Source of the DNA: an uncultured Verrucomicrobia subdivision 3 bacterium
GTDB taxonomy: Bacteria; Verrucomicrobiota; Verrucomicrobiia; Limisphaerales; DASXHY01
NCBI GenBank assembly: GCA_937890005.1
Contig: CALBZA010000040.1
Location: 1 to 64,000, forward strand
Length of the DNA stretch: 64,000 nucleotides
Direction of reading: 5' to 3'
This document shows positions 16,553 through 26,261 of the stretch, one piece after another. Numbering within the stretch: the stretch's first letter is position 1; the number at the start of each line of letters is the position of its first letter. The translations under genes and the position numbers were made by a program. The notes under the pieces were generated by a model. That model saw only the letters and a list, made by a program, of their open reading frames with translations. It was not told the origin of the DNA and made no database searches.

Positions 16553-19500
16553 ATGCCAGTCGAACTCACAGAAGCGCTGCTCAGCAAGGCGGCGGGTTGG
16601 GACGTGATGAAGCGCGCGCGCGCGTACATCGAGCAGGGGCAGGTGCTCAGCTCGTTCTGGGAAGCGCCGCTGTTGCGTGGTGTGGTGCAGAGTGAAGTCT
16701 CGTTCCGGGCGTCGATGGTGATCAAGAGCGACATCGACATCGAAAACCTCTGCACGTGCCGCGATGCGCGGGAATGGGGGAAAATCTGTGCCCACAGCGT
16801 GGCGGTCGGACTGCATTGGATTCAGGCACAGAATGGTCCGGCGAAGGAACAGCCGGAACCGAAATCCGTTGGACAAAAGAGCGCTGCCGCGCCGGCGACG
16901 CGCAAAGTTTCATCGCTGCGACGCGAAGCCTCCCGAGAATCTGCCGAGTTGTTTCTCATCCTGCCGCCGAACGTGGATCAGGCCCTCGCCCGCGGCAAAG
17001 TGATGCTCGTTTTGGAAGCGAAGTGGGCGGGCGGACGGGTTCCCTTGAACGCGCTTCCGAAACACAAATCTTACGCGTTCGGAGAACAGGACTCGGCGAT
17101 CATCGATTTCCTGGAGACACTTTCCAACGGCGAAACACCCGCGATCGTTCAGCTCGAAGCCACGCAATTCGCGACGCTGCTGACTCGACTTGTGGGGCAT
17201 CCCAATCTGTCGCTCGGCAAATCGACTGAGGTGGAAGTCACAACCGAGCCGTTCGCTTTTCCCATCAAGGCCACTCTGGAGAGCAACGGGGAAATTGTTG
17301 TCGCGCCGAAAGGCAAAGCCGCCTTCGTTCCCGTCGGCGACTGGGTCTGGAGCAACAATCGCTTTCAGCTGTTTCAAATGCCGGAGTGGATGCGGGGAAT
17401 CGTCCGCGGACCCGTGCGTGTTGCGCGCGCGCAGGTGCCGCAGTTTCTCAGTCAACAATGGCCGCAGCTGCTGTCGGCAGGCGCGGAGGCCAGCTTCAAG
17501 CTGGAAGACTTCACGCTGGAACCGCAGGCGCCGGAGTTCCTGCTCGAATTGAAAGGCGGTCTCGCTCAGCTCTCGGCATTGCTTCAGTGCCGATATGGTT
17601 CGCGGATCATGACGGTCGGCGTCACGACCGGGGACGAAAGTGTGTGGCTGCCCGATCCTGAATCACCGACGCGTTATTCGACACGGGATGTCGCTGCCGA
17701 GCGCGCGGCGTTGGGACGATTGCAACGACACGGTTTTTCTGCACCAGACGGACAGGGGAAAATGCAATTGCTGGGACAGAATGCGGTGTTGAACTTCTTC
17801 GCCCGCGAATTTCCGAAGCTCGAACGCGAATGGAAGGTCACGCTGGAGGAGCGCCTTGACCGCAGCACGAAGCAGAACATCGAGCGAATCGAACCGCGTT
17901 TTGAGGTCACGTCGTCGGGTGTTCAATGGTTCGATCTGGGCGTGGTGTTTGAGTCGTCGGGTGGCGAAAAGTTTTCACAGGCCGAGATTCAACGATTGCT
18001 GCTTTCGGGACAGAGTCATATGCGGTTGAAGAATGGTCGCGTGGCGGTGATCGACACCGGCGCGGTGGAGGAACTGCAGGAGGTGTTGCTGGATTGCGCG
18101 CCGCAGCAGCATGCAAACGGGTATCGAATCAACAACGCTCAGGCCGGTTTTCTTGAATCGACGCTGAAGCAGCATGCGGGATGGAAGTTTCAGGCACCGG
18201 CGCAATGGCGCGAGCGGGCGGCGAAGCAGAGCGGCGATGCAAAACTGGAATGTCCGCCACTGGGTGCGTTGGAGAATGTGCTGCGACCGTATCAGAAGCA
18301 TGGCGTGGCGTGGCTGCGATTTCTTCGGGAGAACGGTTTTGGCGGAATTCTTGCCGATGAAATGGGCCTGGGCAAAACGTTGCAAGCCCTCGCATTCCTT
18401 TGCTCTGTAAGCAATCGCCAATCGCCAATCGCCAATCGCCAATCAACTCCCCCCAATCTCCAATCAACATTCGACAATCCGCATTCCGCAATCCGCATTC
18501 CCCACCTGATCGTCTGTCCCACCAGTCTTGTGTTCAACTGGCTGGCCGAGGCGGCGAAGTTCACGCCGGAACTGAAGGTGCTCGCGCTGCATGGACCGGA
18601 TCGACATCGCCACTTCGACCAGATCCCGCAGCACGACATTGTCATAACGAGTTACGCTTTGATCCGTCGGGACGCGGAGCGATATCGCGGGTTTGAGTTC
18701 GACACGGTGGTGCTCGATGAGGCTCAGCACATCAAGAACCGGCAGACGCAGAATGCGCAAGCAGTGAAAGCGGTGCGTTCGAAGCATCGGCTGGTTCTGA
18801 CTGGAACGCCGCTGGAAAATTCCGTGCTCGATCTCTGGTCGATCTTCGATTTCCTCATGCCCGGTTATTTGGGAACTGCGGCGGACTTCCGCGAGCGGTA
18901 CGAACAGCCGATCACGCGCGACAAGGACGTGAACGCCCAGGCACGACTGGCGCGGCGGCTTCGTCCGTTCATGTTGCGGCGATTGAAGAAGGATGTCGTC
19001 GCCGATCTTCCTGCAAAACTCGAACAGGTTTCATTCTGCGAACTGACATCCGACCAACGCGCGGTGTATCAGCAGCTGTTGGAATCGACGCGCAATGAAG
19101 TTCTCGCGCACGCCGGAGAGAACACCGGCAGAACCCGCATGCTGGCGTTGAACGCGCTGCTCCGCTTGCGACAGGTCTGCTGCGATCTTCGTCTGCTGCA
19201 ATTGGACAAGGTGAATCCTGCCACCGCCTCCGGAAAGCTCGACCTGTTCAGCGAATTGCTGGAGGAAGTCATCGACGGCGGCCACCGCGTGCTGGTGTTC
19301 AGCCAGTTCGTCAGCATGCTGGCCTTGCTCAAGGAACGGCTGAAGGAGGAGAAAATCGAGTTCTGTTATCTCGATGGATCGACAACCGACCGGCGCGCCG
19401 TGGTGGAACGATTTCAGAATTCCTCCATTCCCGTCTTTCTCATCAGTCTCAAAGCCGGCGGCGTCGGACTCAACCTCACCGGTGCGGACACGGTCATGCA

Positions 19501-19729
19501 CTTCGATCCGTGGTGGAACCCGGCGGTGGAGGATCAGGCGACAGATCGCGCCCATCGAATCGGTCAGACGCGTGTGGTGACCAGCTACAAGCTGATCGCG
19601 CGCGACACGGTCGAGGAAAAGATTCTCACATTGCAGAACCGCAAGCGTGAGATCATCAAGGCGACCCTGTCCGAGGACGAATTCACGTCCGCGTTGAGCT
19701 GGGAGGAGATCCAGGAGCTGCTGATGTGA
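16553..19729 (+). CDS. SWIM zinc-finger SNF2-family helicase
   Basis: 1058 aa. A SWIM zinc finger is at residues ~65-88 (CTCRD...CAHSVAVG, i.e. CxC then CxH). The bacterial SNF2-associated region follows, then a superfamily 2 motor from ~580: Walker A DEMGLGKT (~601), DEAQ box DEAQHIKN (~722), LTGTPLEN, and the C-lobe with LKAGGVGLNLTGAD and DRAHRIGQ. Members are ATP-dependent double-stranded DNA translocases that remodel protein-DNA complexes. Between motif I and motif Ia (residues ~619-652) there is an in-frame low-complexity insertion coded by AATCGCC/AATCCGC repeats. The gene stands alone, with no methylase, nuclease or phospholipase partner that would mark a defence island. Confidence 0.92.
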   Translation: MPVELTEALLSKAAGWDVMKRARAYIEQGQVLSSFWEAPLLRGVVQSEVSFRASMVIKSDIDIENLCTCRDAREWGKICAHSVAVGLHWIQAQNGPAKEQPEPKSVGQKSAAAPATRKVSSLRREASRESAELFLILPPNVDQALARGKVMLVLEAKWAGGRVPLNALPKHKSYAFGEQDSAIIDFLETLSNGETPAIVQLEATQFATLLTRLVGHPNLSLGKSTEVEVTTEPFAFPIKATLESNGEIVVAPKGKAAFVPVGDWVWSNNRFQLFQMPEWMRGIVRGPVRVARAQVPQFLSQQWPQLLSAGAEASFKLEDFTLEPQAPEFLLELKGGLAQLSALLQCRYGSRIMTVGVTTGDESVWLPDPESPTRYSTRDVAAERAALGRLQRHGFSAPDGQGKMQLLGQNAVLNFFAREFPKLEREWKVTLEERLDRSTKQNIERIEPRFEVTSSGVQWFDLGVVFESSGGEKFSQAEIQRLLLSGQSHMRLKNGRVAVIDTGAVEELQEVLLDCAPQQHANGYRINNAQAGFLESTLKQHAGWKFQAPAQWRERAAKQSGDAKLECPPLGALENVLRPYQKHGVAWLRFLRENGFGGILADEMGLGKTLQALAFLCSVSNRQSPIANRQSTPPNLQSTFDNPHSAIRIPHLIVCPTSLVFNWLAEAAKFTPELKVLALHGPDRHRHFDQIPQHDIVITSYALIRRDAERYRGFEFDTVVLDEAQHIKNRQTQNAQAVKAVRSKHRLVLTGTPLENSVLDLWSIFDFLMPGYLGTAADFRERYEQPITRDKDVNAQARLARRLRPFMLRRLKKDVVADLPAKLEQVSFCELTSDQRAVYQQLLESTRNEVLAHAGENTGRTRMLALNALLRLRQVCCDLRLLQLDKVNPATASGKLDLFSELLEEVIDGGHRVLVFSQFVSMLALLKERLKEEKIEFCYLDGSTTDRRAVVERFQNSSIPVFLISLKAGGVGLNLTGADTVMHFDPWWNPAVEDQATDRAHRIGQTRVVTSYKLIARDTVEEKILTLQNRKREIIKATLSEDEFTSALSWEEIQELLM
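18405..18510 (+). repeat. AATCGCC/AATCCGC phrase repeat inside the SNF2 gene
   Basis: Tandem AATCGCC units are followed by CAATCTCCAATCAACATTCG and two ATTCCGCAATCCGC-type units. All are in frame and translate as NRQSPIANRQS and NPHSAIRIPH. The same phrase type is present in hrpB (31530) and between genes (42530), so this is an inserted dispersed repeat, not part of the helicase fold. Confidence 0.8.
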
Positions 19730-19838
19730 ATTCGGTTGAAGTTGAAATTTTCCTGAATCAGCGGAGGCTGTTCAGCCGTCCAATGCTGCGTCTCTGTTTC
19801 CGGCGCGCCGATGTGATTTGTGCCGGAATGGAATTCAG

Positions 19839-22274
19839 ATGAGAACCGAAGTGAAAGCGCCGTCGCGAATTGAAGCTGGCTCAACGCATTTCCTGCGTCG
19901 GGCGATGCTTGCGATCGGGTTGTTGTTCGTTTTGCCGGCGTCTGCCGCGGAAACGGTCGATCCTGTGTTCGAGCAGAGCATCAAACCGATCCTCTCCGAG
20001 TATTGCTACGACTGCCATGGCGACGGTGCAGACAAGGGAGGCATCACGCTCGATGCATTTCAGAATTCCGACGAACTGTTGAATTCAGAGCTGTGGTTGA
20101 AGGTTCTCAAGAATGTCCGGGCCGGCATCATGCCGCCTCCGAAAAAGGCGCAGCCGGCGCAGGAGGAAAAAGCGGAGCTGGAGCGCTGGATCAAGACGGC
20201 CGTTTTCAAATCGGACCCGCTCGATCCCGATCCCGGCCGCGTGGTGGTGCGACGACTGAATCGCGTGGAGTACCGCAATACGATTCGTGACCTGATGGGA
20301 ATCGACTTCGACACCGACCAGGAATTTCCGGCGGACGATTCAGGCAACGGATTCGACAACATGGCGTCGGTGCTGACGATTTCGCCGATGCTGATGGAGA
20401 AGTATCTCGATGCCGCGCGTAAGATCGTGTCGCGAGCGGTTCCAACGGTCTCCGGAGTGCCGGCGCAACGATCGCTGGATGGCAGGAGCTTTGTTGATGA
20501 AAAGAATCGTTCCGGACCGCTCACGCTTTCCTATTACAGGTCAGCCGCGGTCTCCAACAGTTTTCGAGTAAACCACGCCGGTGGATATGAAATCGTTTTG
20601 AATCTCGCCACCTCGGAGCGCGGTGGAAATCAGTTCGACTACAACTCCTGCATTGTGACGTTTGCCATCGACGGTGAAGAGGTGCTGAGGCGTGAATTCG
20701 CCCGCGAGGGAAACAAGCCGTTCGTGTTCAAATTCAACCGGGAATGGAACCCGGGAATGCACGCGTTTTCGCTGACGCTCACGCCACAATCCGACGAACC
20801 GCCGGCGCGTAATCTCGGCATCCGGCTGAATTCCGTCGTTGTGCGCGGACCTTTCGTTGAATCGTTGTTCGTGAAACCTCCCAATTACGACCGTTTTTTT
20901 CCGCGACCGGTTCCATCTGAACTGTCGCAGCGCCGGGCGTATGCGGCGGAGATTCTTCGAGGTTTCGCCGAGCGGGCGTGTCGGCGGCCTGTGGACGACA
21001 CAACGGTCGAACGACTCGTGTCACTCGCGGAACGCGTTTACCAGGTTCCGGAGCAGACGTTCGAATCCGGCATCAGCCACGCCATGACTGCAGTTCTTGC
21101 TTCTCCGCGATTTCTGTTCCGCGAAGAGCGCATCGCGCCGGGCTCCGAACGGGAAAAACATCCGTGGCTGGACGACTTTTCCCTCGCGAGCCGGCTTTCG
21201 TATTTCCTTTGGTCAACGATGCCGGACGACGAGCTGTTCCGTCTGGCGCGCAAGGGAACTTTGCGGACGAACCTTCACTCCCAGTTGAAGCGGATGCTGA
21301 CGGACCGCCGTTCGGAGGAGTTCATCCGCAACTTCGGCGGGCAATGGCTTCAGACCCGCGACATCGACAACGTGCAGATCAACGCGCGTGACGTGCGGAT
21401 TCGGGAGAGCGGGAATAAGAACGACGACAGCCGGATGGATTTCGATGGCGGGCTTCGCAATGCGATGCGCCAGGAGACGGAACGTTACTTCGAATATGTC
21501 GTGCGAAACGACCGCAGCGTTCTCGAACTGATTGAAAGCGATTACACATTCCTGAACGAACGCCTGGCGAAGCATTATGGCTTGGAGGAATTGAATGTTC
21601 GCGGGTCCGAACTGCGCCGGGTTTCGTTGCCGAAAGGATCGCCTCGCGGCGGTGTTCTGACCCACGGCAGCGTGCTGGCTGTGACTTCGAATCCGACGCG
21701 CACGTCGCCGGTGAAGCGAGGATTGTTCGTACTGGAAAACATTCTGGGCACGCCGCCGCCACCGCCACCGCCGAACATTCCGGCACTGGAAGATTCCGCG
21801 AATCCCACCAACCAGCTGACGCTGCGGGAGACGCTTGAAATTCATCGTCAGAATCCGGCATGCAGTTCCTGTCACAATCGCATGGATCCGATCGGACTTG
21901 CCTTCGAGAATTTCAACGCGATGGGCATGTTCCGAACCAATGAGCTGAACCAGCCGATCGCGGTGGAAGGGCGGCTGGTCAGTGGCGAGACCTTTGAAAG
22001 CGTTCAGGAACTCAAACACATTCTTGCCACGCGCCATGCGCACCGCTTTTACGAGACGCTCGCCGAGAAACTGTTGATGTATGCGCTGGGGCGCGGACTT
22101 GAGGCGCCGGACATCACGACGGTGGACAGCATTGCGGAGCGGCTTGAGAAGTCGGGCGGACGCTTCTCGGCTGCGCTTGTGGGGGTGATCGATTCCCCGG
22201 CTTTTCAAAAAACCCGAAACCCGGACCCGGTTCGCGCGTCCGATCAAAGGAAGACCGATCAGGCGAGACGATGA
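19839..22274 (+). CDS. DUF1592-family exported c-type cytochrome protein
   Basis: 811 aa from the ATG at 19839 (a TTG 21 bp upstream is less likely). A signal peptide (LAIGLLFVLPASAAE) is followed by a cytochrome-like motif CYDCHG (CxxCH). Then come, in order, DUF1587 (VVVRRLNRVEYRNTIRDLMG), DUF1595, DUF1592 (LASRLSYFLWSTMPDDELF), DUF1588 (GGVLTHGSVLAVTSNPTRTS, with a second CSSCHNRMDPIG) and DUF1585. This is the full planctomycete/verrucomicrobial multi-DUF architecture; these proteins are thought to be periplasmic or surface redox proteins, function unproven. The final ~20 residues are coded partly by an AAACCCG-type repeat. Paired 7 bp ahead of a DUF1552 gene. Confidence 0.92.
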   Translation: MRTEVKAPSRIEAGSTHFLRRAMLAIGLLFVLPASAAETVDPVFEQSIKPILSEYCYDCHGDGADKGGITLDAFQNSDELLNSELWLKVLKNVRAGIMPPPKKAQPAQEEKAELERWIKTAVFKSDPLDPDPGRVVVRRLNRVEYRNTIRDLMGIDFDTDQEFPADDSGNGFDNMASVLTISPMLMEKYLDAARKIVSRAVPTVSGVPAQRSLDGRSFVDEKNRSGPLTLSYYRSAAVSNSFRVNHAGGYEIVLNLATSERGGNQFDYNSCIVTFAIDGEEVLRREFAREGNKPFVFKFNREWNPGMHAFSLTLTPQSDEPPARNLGIRLNSVVVRGPFVESLFVKPPNYDRFFPRPVPSELSQRRAYAAEILRGFAERACRRPVDDTTVERLVSLAERVYQVPEQTFESGISHAMTAVLASPRFLFREERIAPGSEREKHPWLDDFSLASRLSYFLWSTMPDDELFRLARKGTLRTNLHSQLKRMLTDRRSEEFIRNFGGQWLQTRDIDNVQINARDVRIRESGNKNDDSRMDFDGGLRNAMRQETERYFEYVVRNDRSVLELIESDYTFLNERLAKHYGLEELNVRGSELRRVSLPKGSPRGGVLTHGSVLAVTSNPTRTSPVKRGLFVLENILGTPPPPPPPNIPALEDSANPTNQLTLRETLEIHRQNPACSSCHNRMDPIGLAFENFNAMGMFRTNELNQPIAVEGRLVSGETFESVQELKHILATRHAHRFYETLAEKLLMYALGRGLEAPDITTVDSIAERLEKSGGRFSAALVGVIDSPAFQKTRNPDPVRASDQRKTDQARR
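22207..22231 (+). repeat. AAACCCG/GGAACTC phrase repeat at the 3' end of the DUF1592 gene
   Basis: AAAACCCGAAACCCGGACCC is almost identical to an intergenic block at 56147 and encodes KTRNPDP in the poorly conserved tail of the protein, just before the stop. Confidence 0.55.
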
Positions 22275-22281
22275 GACGAGC

Positions 22282-23658
22282 ATGAAGAACAGCAACAAAC
22301 AATCTTTCGGACTCAGCCGACGCCATTTTCTGCGCGGCGTGGGTGCCTGTCTCGCATTGCCCGCAATGCAATCGCTGCTGCCGGTGCGGCTCCTTGGAGC
22401 GGTGTCCGAACAGCCGGCCGCAACAACGGCGACGGGCGCGCCGTTGCGTTCGGCCTTCATCTACTTTCCAAACGGAGCCATTCCCGCGGCGTGGTGGCCG
22501 GAAGGGAGCGGCACGGATTTCAAACTGGGGCACACCTTGCAGCCGTTGGAATCGACCCGGCAGCTTGTGCAGGTGCTGGGCGGACTCGATCATGCGTGCG
22601 CCGTTGGCGGTGTTGATGGCGCGGGCGATCATGCGCGAGGAAGTTCGGTGTTTCTCACGGGAGTTCGATTGAGGAAGAGCGCCACGGATTTGCGCGCCGG
22701 GATCTCAATCGATCAGGTCATTGCAAAACGGATCGGTCATCTCACGCGACTTCCTTCGCTGGAGCTGACCTGCGATTCCGTTCGCAAAACCGCAGCGTGC
22801 GATTCCAATTATTCGTGCGCGTATCAATTCAATATTTCGTGGGCGTCAGCGACAACGCCCATGACGCCGGAACCGAATCCGCGTCTGGCCTTCGAACGGT
22901 TGTTCGGTTCAGGAAGCCCCGGACAGCGTCAGGAAAATCTTCGCCGCCGCCAGGCCGAGCAGCATTCCATTCTCGATTTCGTCATGGCAGAAGCGCGGTC
23001 GATGCAGCAGCGGCTGCCTTCGGACGACCGTGACAAGCTCGATCAATATCTGACGAGCGTGCGCGAGATTGAAATGCGGATCGAAAAGGCGGAACGATTG
23101 CGTCCGGTGAATGATCCTGCCATTGAAACGCCCGATGGAATCCCGTTGGAGCGGGTGGAGTATGTGCAACTGATGTATGACATCCTGCTGCTTGCGTTTC
23201 AGAGTGATTCGACCCGTGTGGCAACGATGATTCTGGCGCACGACGGCGACAATCGTTCGTTCAGCCACATTGGAATTCCTGAAGGTCACCACGATCTGTC
23301 GCATCATCAGAATCGCCTGGAACGTGTTCACAAGGTGGTATCGATCGATCGCTGGTATGTGGAGCAGTTCGCGCGGTTTTTGCAGAAGCTGAATGCGACG
23401 AAGGACGTGGATGGCAATTCGATTCTTCACAACTCGATGATCGTTTACGGCAGCGGCAATGCGGACGGCAACCGTCACACGCATCACAATCTTCCGATTA
23501 TTCTCGCGGGTGCAGGCGGCGGGACGATTCAGCCCGGTCGTCATGTTCGGCACGGATCGAAACCGATGACCAATCTGTTTCTCTCAATGGCAGATCGAAT
23601 GGGCGTTCGTGATCTGGAGCGGTTTGGTGATTCGACCGGGCGGCTCAAGCAGATTTGA
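22282..23658 (+). CDS. Tat-exported DUF1552 protein
   Basis: 458 aa. Twin-arginine signal LSRRHFLRGVGACLALP at the N-terminus. The body shows the DUF1552 hallmarks FIYFPNGAIPAAWWPEG, LGGLDHACAVGGVDGAGDHA, GISIDQVIAKRIG and a sulfatase-like His-rich C-terminal part (GIPEGHHDLSHHQN, GSGNADGNRHTHHNLPI). DUF1552 genes almost always sit next to DUF1592 cytochrome genes, as here (7-bp gap), and the two probably work together outside the cytoplasmic membrane. The reaction is unknown. Confidence 0.92.
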   Translation: MKNSNKQSFGLSRRHFLRGVGACLALPAMQSLLPVRLLGAVSEQPAATTATGAPLRSAFIYFPNGAIPAAWWPEGSGTDFKLGHTLQPLESTRQLVQVLGGLDHACAVGGVDGAGDHARGSSVFLTGVRLRKSATDLRAGISIDQVIAKRIGHLTRLPSLELTCDSVRKTAACDSNYSCAYQFNISWASATTPMTPEPNPRLAFERLFGSGSPGQRQENLRRRQAEQHSILDFVMAEARSMQQRLPSDDRDKLDQYLTSVREIEMRIEKAERLRPVNDPAIETPDGIPLERVEYVQLMYDILLLAFQSDSTRVATMILAHDGDNRSFSHIGIPEGHHDLSHHQNRLERVHKVVSIDRWYVEQFARFLQKLNATKDVDGNSILHNSMIVYGSGNADGNRHTHHNLPIILAGAGGGTIQPGRHVRHGSKPMTNLFLSMADRMGVRDLERFGDSTGRLKQI

Positions 23659-23809
23659 AGCGCCGCTCACCGGCAGACTGGAAAGTTCTTTCTGCAAGAA
23701 GCTCCAAGTGCCTGCTGCGTTGCGGGTGATGACCGGGTGCGATGCGAAAGATTGCGTTTCGTCGCTGTTCGCGGGCATCCTGCGGTGTTCGCGTTTGCGC
23801 GTTCTATTT

Positions 23810-24778
23810 ATGAAGAGATTGATTGTGTTTCTTTCAACGTTGGTCGCGACGGCCGTGTTCGCCGCGGATGGTTTCCTTTTCGTCACATTCAAAGGCGAAC
23901 AGACGCCAATGACCGAACAGGTTTATTTTGCATTGAGCAAGGATGGCCGGAACTGGACGGCATTGAACGGCGGGGAGCCTGTTCTCGTGAGCCAGCTGGG
24001 CGAAAAGGGAGTGCGCGATCCTTATCTGCTGCGGGCGCATGACGGCAGCCGGTTCTACCTCATTGCCACGGACCTTTCCATCAACCTGAATCGCGACTGG
24101 GGCCGCGCCGTGCGGGCCGGAAGCAAATCCGTGGTGATCTGGGAATCGACGAATCTGGTGCAATGGAGCGAGCCGCGCCTCGTGAAGGTGGCGCCGGACG
24201 ATGCCGGCTGCACCTGGGCGCCCGAGGCGATTTACGATGAGGAAACGAAGGAATACATGGTGTTCTGGGCTTCAACGACCCAGCGCGACGACTTCGCCAA
24301 ACACAGAATCTGGGCGGCACGCACAAAGGATTTCAAAACATTCGGCGAACCGTTCATTTACATCGAGAAGCCGACCACGGTGATCGACACGACGATCGTT
24401 CACGACGGGACGAACTATTATCGATTCACGAAGGACGAGAAGTTCAAGGCGATCACGATGGAGGTCAGCCCGAAGCTCAATGGCGAATGGCGCGACGTGC
24501 CCAACTTCTCGCTGGCGCAATTGCGCGGCTATGAAGGACCGGAATGTTATCTGGTGGAACCGGCATCGGAAGGCAAGCCGCCGACATGGTGTCTGATCCT
24601 GGATTTCTACAGCCGCGGCCTGGGTTATCAGCCGTTCATCACACACGATCTTCCCGGCGGGCAGTTCACCAAGGCGGAAGGTTTCAGTTTCCCGTTCCGA
24701 TTCCGCCATGGTTCGATCCTGCCCCTCAAAAAAGCTGAGTTCGAACAGCTCGAAGCCGCTTACGGAAACAAGCAGTAG
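23810..24778 (+). CDS. Secreted GH43-family glycosidase
   Basis: 322 aa from the ATG at 23810, which begins a clean signal peptide (MKRLIVFLSTLVATAVFAA); the longer upstream frame overlaps the previous gene and has no signal. Five-bladed propeller features: GVRDPYLLRAHDG (general base Asp), VIWESTNLVQWSEPRLV, CTWAPEAIYDEETKEYMVFW (acid Glu in WAPE), and EGPECYLVEP. GH43 members remove arabinose or xylose side chains from arabinan or xylan. It lies 151 bp after the DUF1552 gene and may or may not share its transcript. Converges with the DUF2892/catalase unit. Confidence 0.85.
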   Translation: MKRLIVFLSTLVATAVFAADGFLFVTFKGEQTPMTEQVYFALSKDGRNWTALNGGEPVLVSQLGEKGVRDPYLLRAHDGSRFYLIATDLSINLNRDWGRAVRAGSKSVVIWESTNLVQWSEPRLVKVAPDDAGCTWAPEAIYDEETKEYMVFWASTTQRDDFAKHRIWAARTKDFKTFGEPFIYIEKPTTVIDTTIVHDGTNYYRFTKDEKFKAITMEVSPKLNGEWRDVPNFSLAQLRGYEGPECYLVEPASEGKPPTWCLILDFYSRGLGYQPFITHDLPGGQFTKAEGFSFPFRFRHGSILPLKKAEFEQLEAAYGNKQ

Positions 24779-24815
24779 GTTGCTCCGCAATCGGAATTCG
24801 GCATGAAGCTGTGCG

Positions 24816-24838
24816 TCGGCGGTCTGTGACCGCCGACA
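24816..24838. terminator. Candidate bidirectional terminator hairpin
   Basis: GTCGGCGG-TCTGTGA-CCGCCGAC, an 8-bp perfect stem in the 117-bp gap between two convergent genes (24778 and 24896). No T-run on either side, so it may be a repeat-derived hairpin that only assists termination. Confidence 0.45.
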
Positions 24839-24895
24839 TATTCACACTTTCCTCCAGGTCGAAACTGTCGTTACGGAATCGAACACTTCGGGAAT

Positions 24896-25183
24896 CTAGA
24901 TCCGGTCGCCCGCCATCGGTTCCTGCATCACCGGCGACCCGGCCTCGTCTGAATCGAATTCTTCACGCGACGAGTCCTGTGACGAGTCCTTGTTGGTATC
25001 CAATCCGATGAATGCATTCATCGGGCAATGCCGCGTTGTCGCCGTGATCAGTTCACTGGTTCCGAGCAGCAACGCGACGATTCGCCACGGCGCGCTCAGA
25101 TTTCCAATGAATGCGGTTGCCAGCAATGCACCTCCGGCGACGAACCGGATGTTCCGATCGAGTTCACCAACGTTTTCTTTCAT
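24896..25183 (-). CDS. DUF2892 small membrane protein
   Basis: 95 aa. Begins MKENVGELDRNIRFVAGGAL, the DUF2892 signature (N-x-G-x-x-D-R-x-x-R-x-x-x-G), followed by two short membrane segments and ATTRHCPMNAFIGLDT, matching the CPx-NxxxG end of YgaP-type membrane domains. The last ~30 residues are acidic and variable. It lies 9 bp downstream of the manganese catalase gene, which suggests a shared transcript and a role in stress or sulfide/rhodanese-like chemistry, though no rhodanese domain is present. Confidence 0.85.
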   Translation of the reverse strand: MKENVGELDRNIRFVAGGALLATAFIGNLSAPWRIVALLLGTSELITATTRHCPMNAFIGLDTNKDSSQDSSREEFDSDEAGSPVMQEPMAGDRI

Positions 25184-25192
25184 AAAGGCTTT

Positions 25193-26077
25193 TCAGACTG
25201 CGGTGGTCATCTGCGGTTCCTTCTTGGTTCCGTAGAACCGGGAATCTGCGCCACCATCCAGAATGGGTTCCTCGCCTTCGGGTTTCGGGTTGTCCACGTA
25301 CTCGAACTGGCCCTTGCCGTCCGGCGCGCGTCCGGCAGCCCAGCGGCCTTCCTTGCTTTCGGTGCCACGGGAACAGTTGAGGAACTGGTAGCTGAAACGT
25401 TTTGCCTCCAGTTCCTGGGGGAAGTTGCTGGGGCAAGGCGTGTCTTCGAGTCCATCCGCCTTCAACTCTTCGATCGCGGCCAGCCACTGGTTCTGGTGCA
25501 TCGTGTCGCGAGCCAGCAGGAAGCTCAGCATGTCCCGCACGCCCCGATCCTGTGTCATGTTGTAGAGCCGGGCGACTTGAAGCCGGCCTTGGGATTCCGC
25601 CGTGACGTTCATCCGGAAATCGGCGAGGAGATTCCCGCTCGCAATGATGTACGCAGCGGTCCAACGCTGGCCGATGCTGTCCGCCGGCATTGCGCCCTGC
25701 CCGGAAACAATCAAGTGCTGCGGGTTCATCGCCGCTGCGGCGATCATGTCCTTCGGGCTGGTTCCGCCGAGCACTGCGCCGACAACAGAATTGCCCTTGG
25801 CGACAGACTCCGTCGTTTCGGCATCGGCGCCTTCCAGAAGCCGGGCCACCATGGTCGCCAGCATTTCGATGTGGCCGATCTCCTCTGTGCCGATGTCGAG
25901 GATCATGTCCCTGTATTTCGCCGGGCCGCGACAGTTCCAGCCCTGGAACAGGTATTGAATGGCGACGGACATTTCGCCCCATTGGCCGCCGATGACTTCC
26001 TGAAGCTTGCAGGCATACAGCGGGTCAGGGCGTTCTGGTTTGGCGTTGTATTGAAGATGTTTGTCATGAAAAAACAT
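25193..26077 (-). CDS. Manganese catalase
   Basis: 294 aa from the ATG at 26077, with AAGGAA 6 bp upstream. All five expected metal ligands of the dimanganese four-helix core can be placed: E35 (GQWGEMS), E66 and H69 (GTEEIGHIEM), E161 (VTAESQGR) and H194 (DTMHQNQW). The C-terminal part (PKPEGEEPIL...FYGTKKEP) is typical of the family. The enzyme disproportionates hydrogen peroxide in the cytoplasm without heme. It is the first gene of a two-gene unit with DUF2892, divergent from DUF2243. Confidence 0.95.
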   Translation of the reverse strand: MFFHDKHLQYNAKPERPDPLYACKLQEVIGGQWGEMSVAIQYLFQGWNCRGPAKYRDMILDIGTEEIGHIEMLATMVARLLEGADAETTESVAKGNSVVGAVLGGTSPKDMIAAAAMNPQHLIVSGQGAMPADSIGQRWTAAYIIASGNLLADFRMNVTAESQGRLQVARLYNMTQDRGVRDMLSFLLARDTMHQNQWLAAIEELKADGLEDTPCPSNFPQELEAKRFSYQFLNCSRGTESKEGRWAAGRAPDGKGQFEYVDNPKPEGEEPILDGGADSRFYGTKKEPQMTTAV

Positions 26078-26261
26078 AAATTCCTTTTCTGTGTTGTTGT
26101 TATTTGCATGCCGCCAAACCGGGCTGCCCAAGGGCTGCTGTGGCGGCGAATTCGCCACACTGCTTCGGAACTTCGTTTCGTTCAGCTGGGAGGTTTCCAG
26201 CAATTCGCGGGTAGGTTTTCCGCTGCTTTGACTGTGGTGGTTACCGGATCAACCTTTTGGG

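Noticed and set aside
18405..18510. Possible CRISPR-like array
   Set aside because: Units are 7-8 bp in direct tandem with no spacers of constant length, and the tract is inside a coding frame. No cas genes.
23609..23809. Extended start of the GH43 gene
   Set aside because: The extension overlaps the DUF1552 gene, begins with GTG and lacks a signal peptide, whereas the ATG at 23810 opens a clear one.
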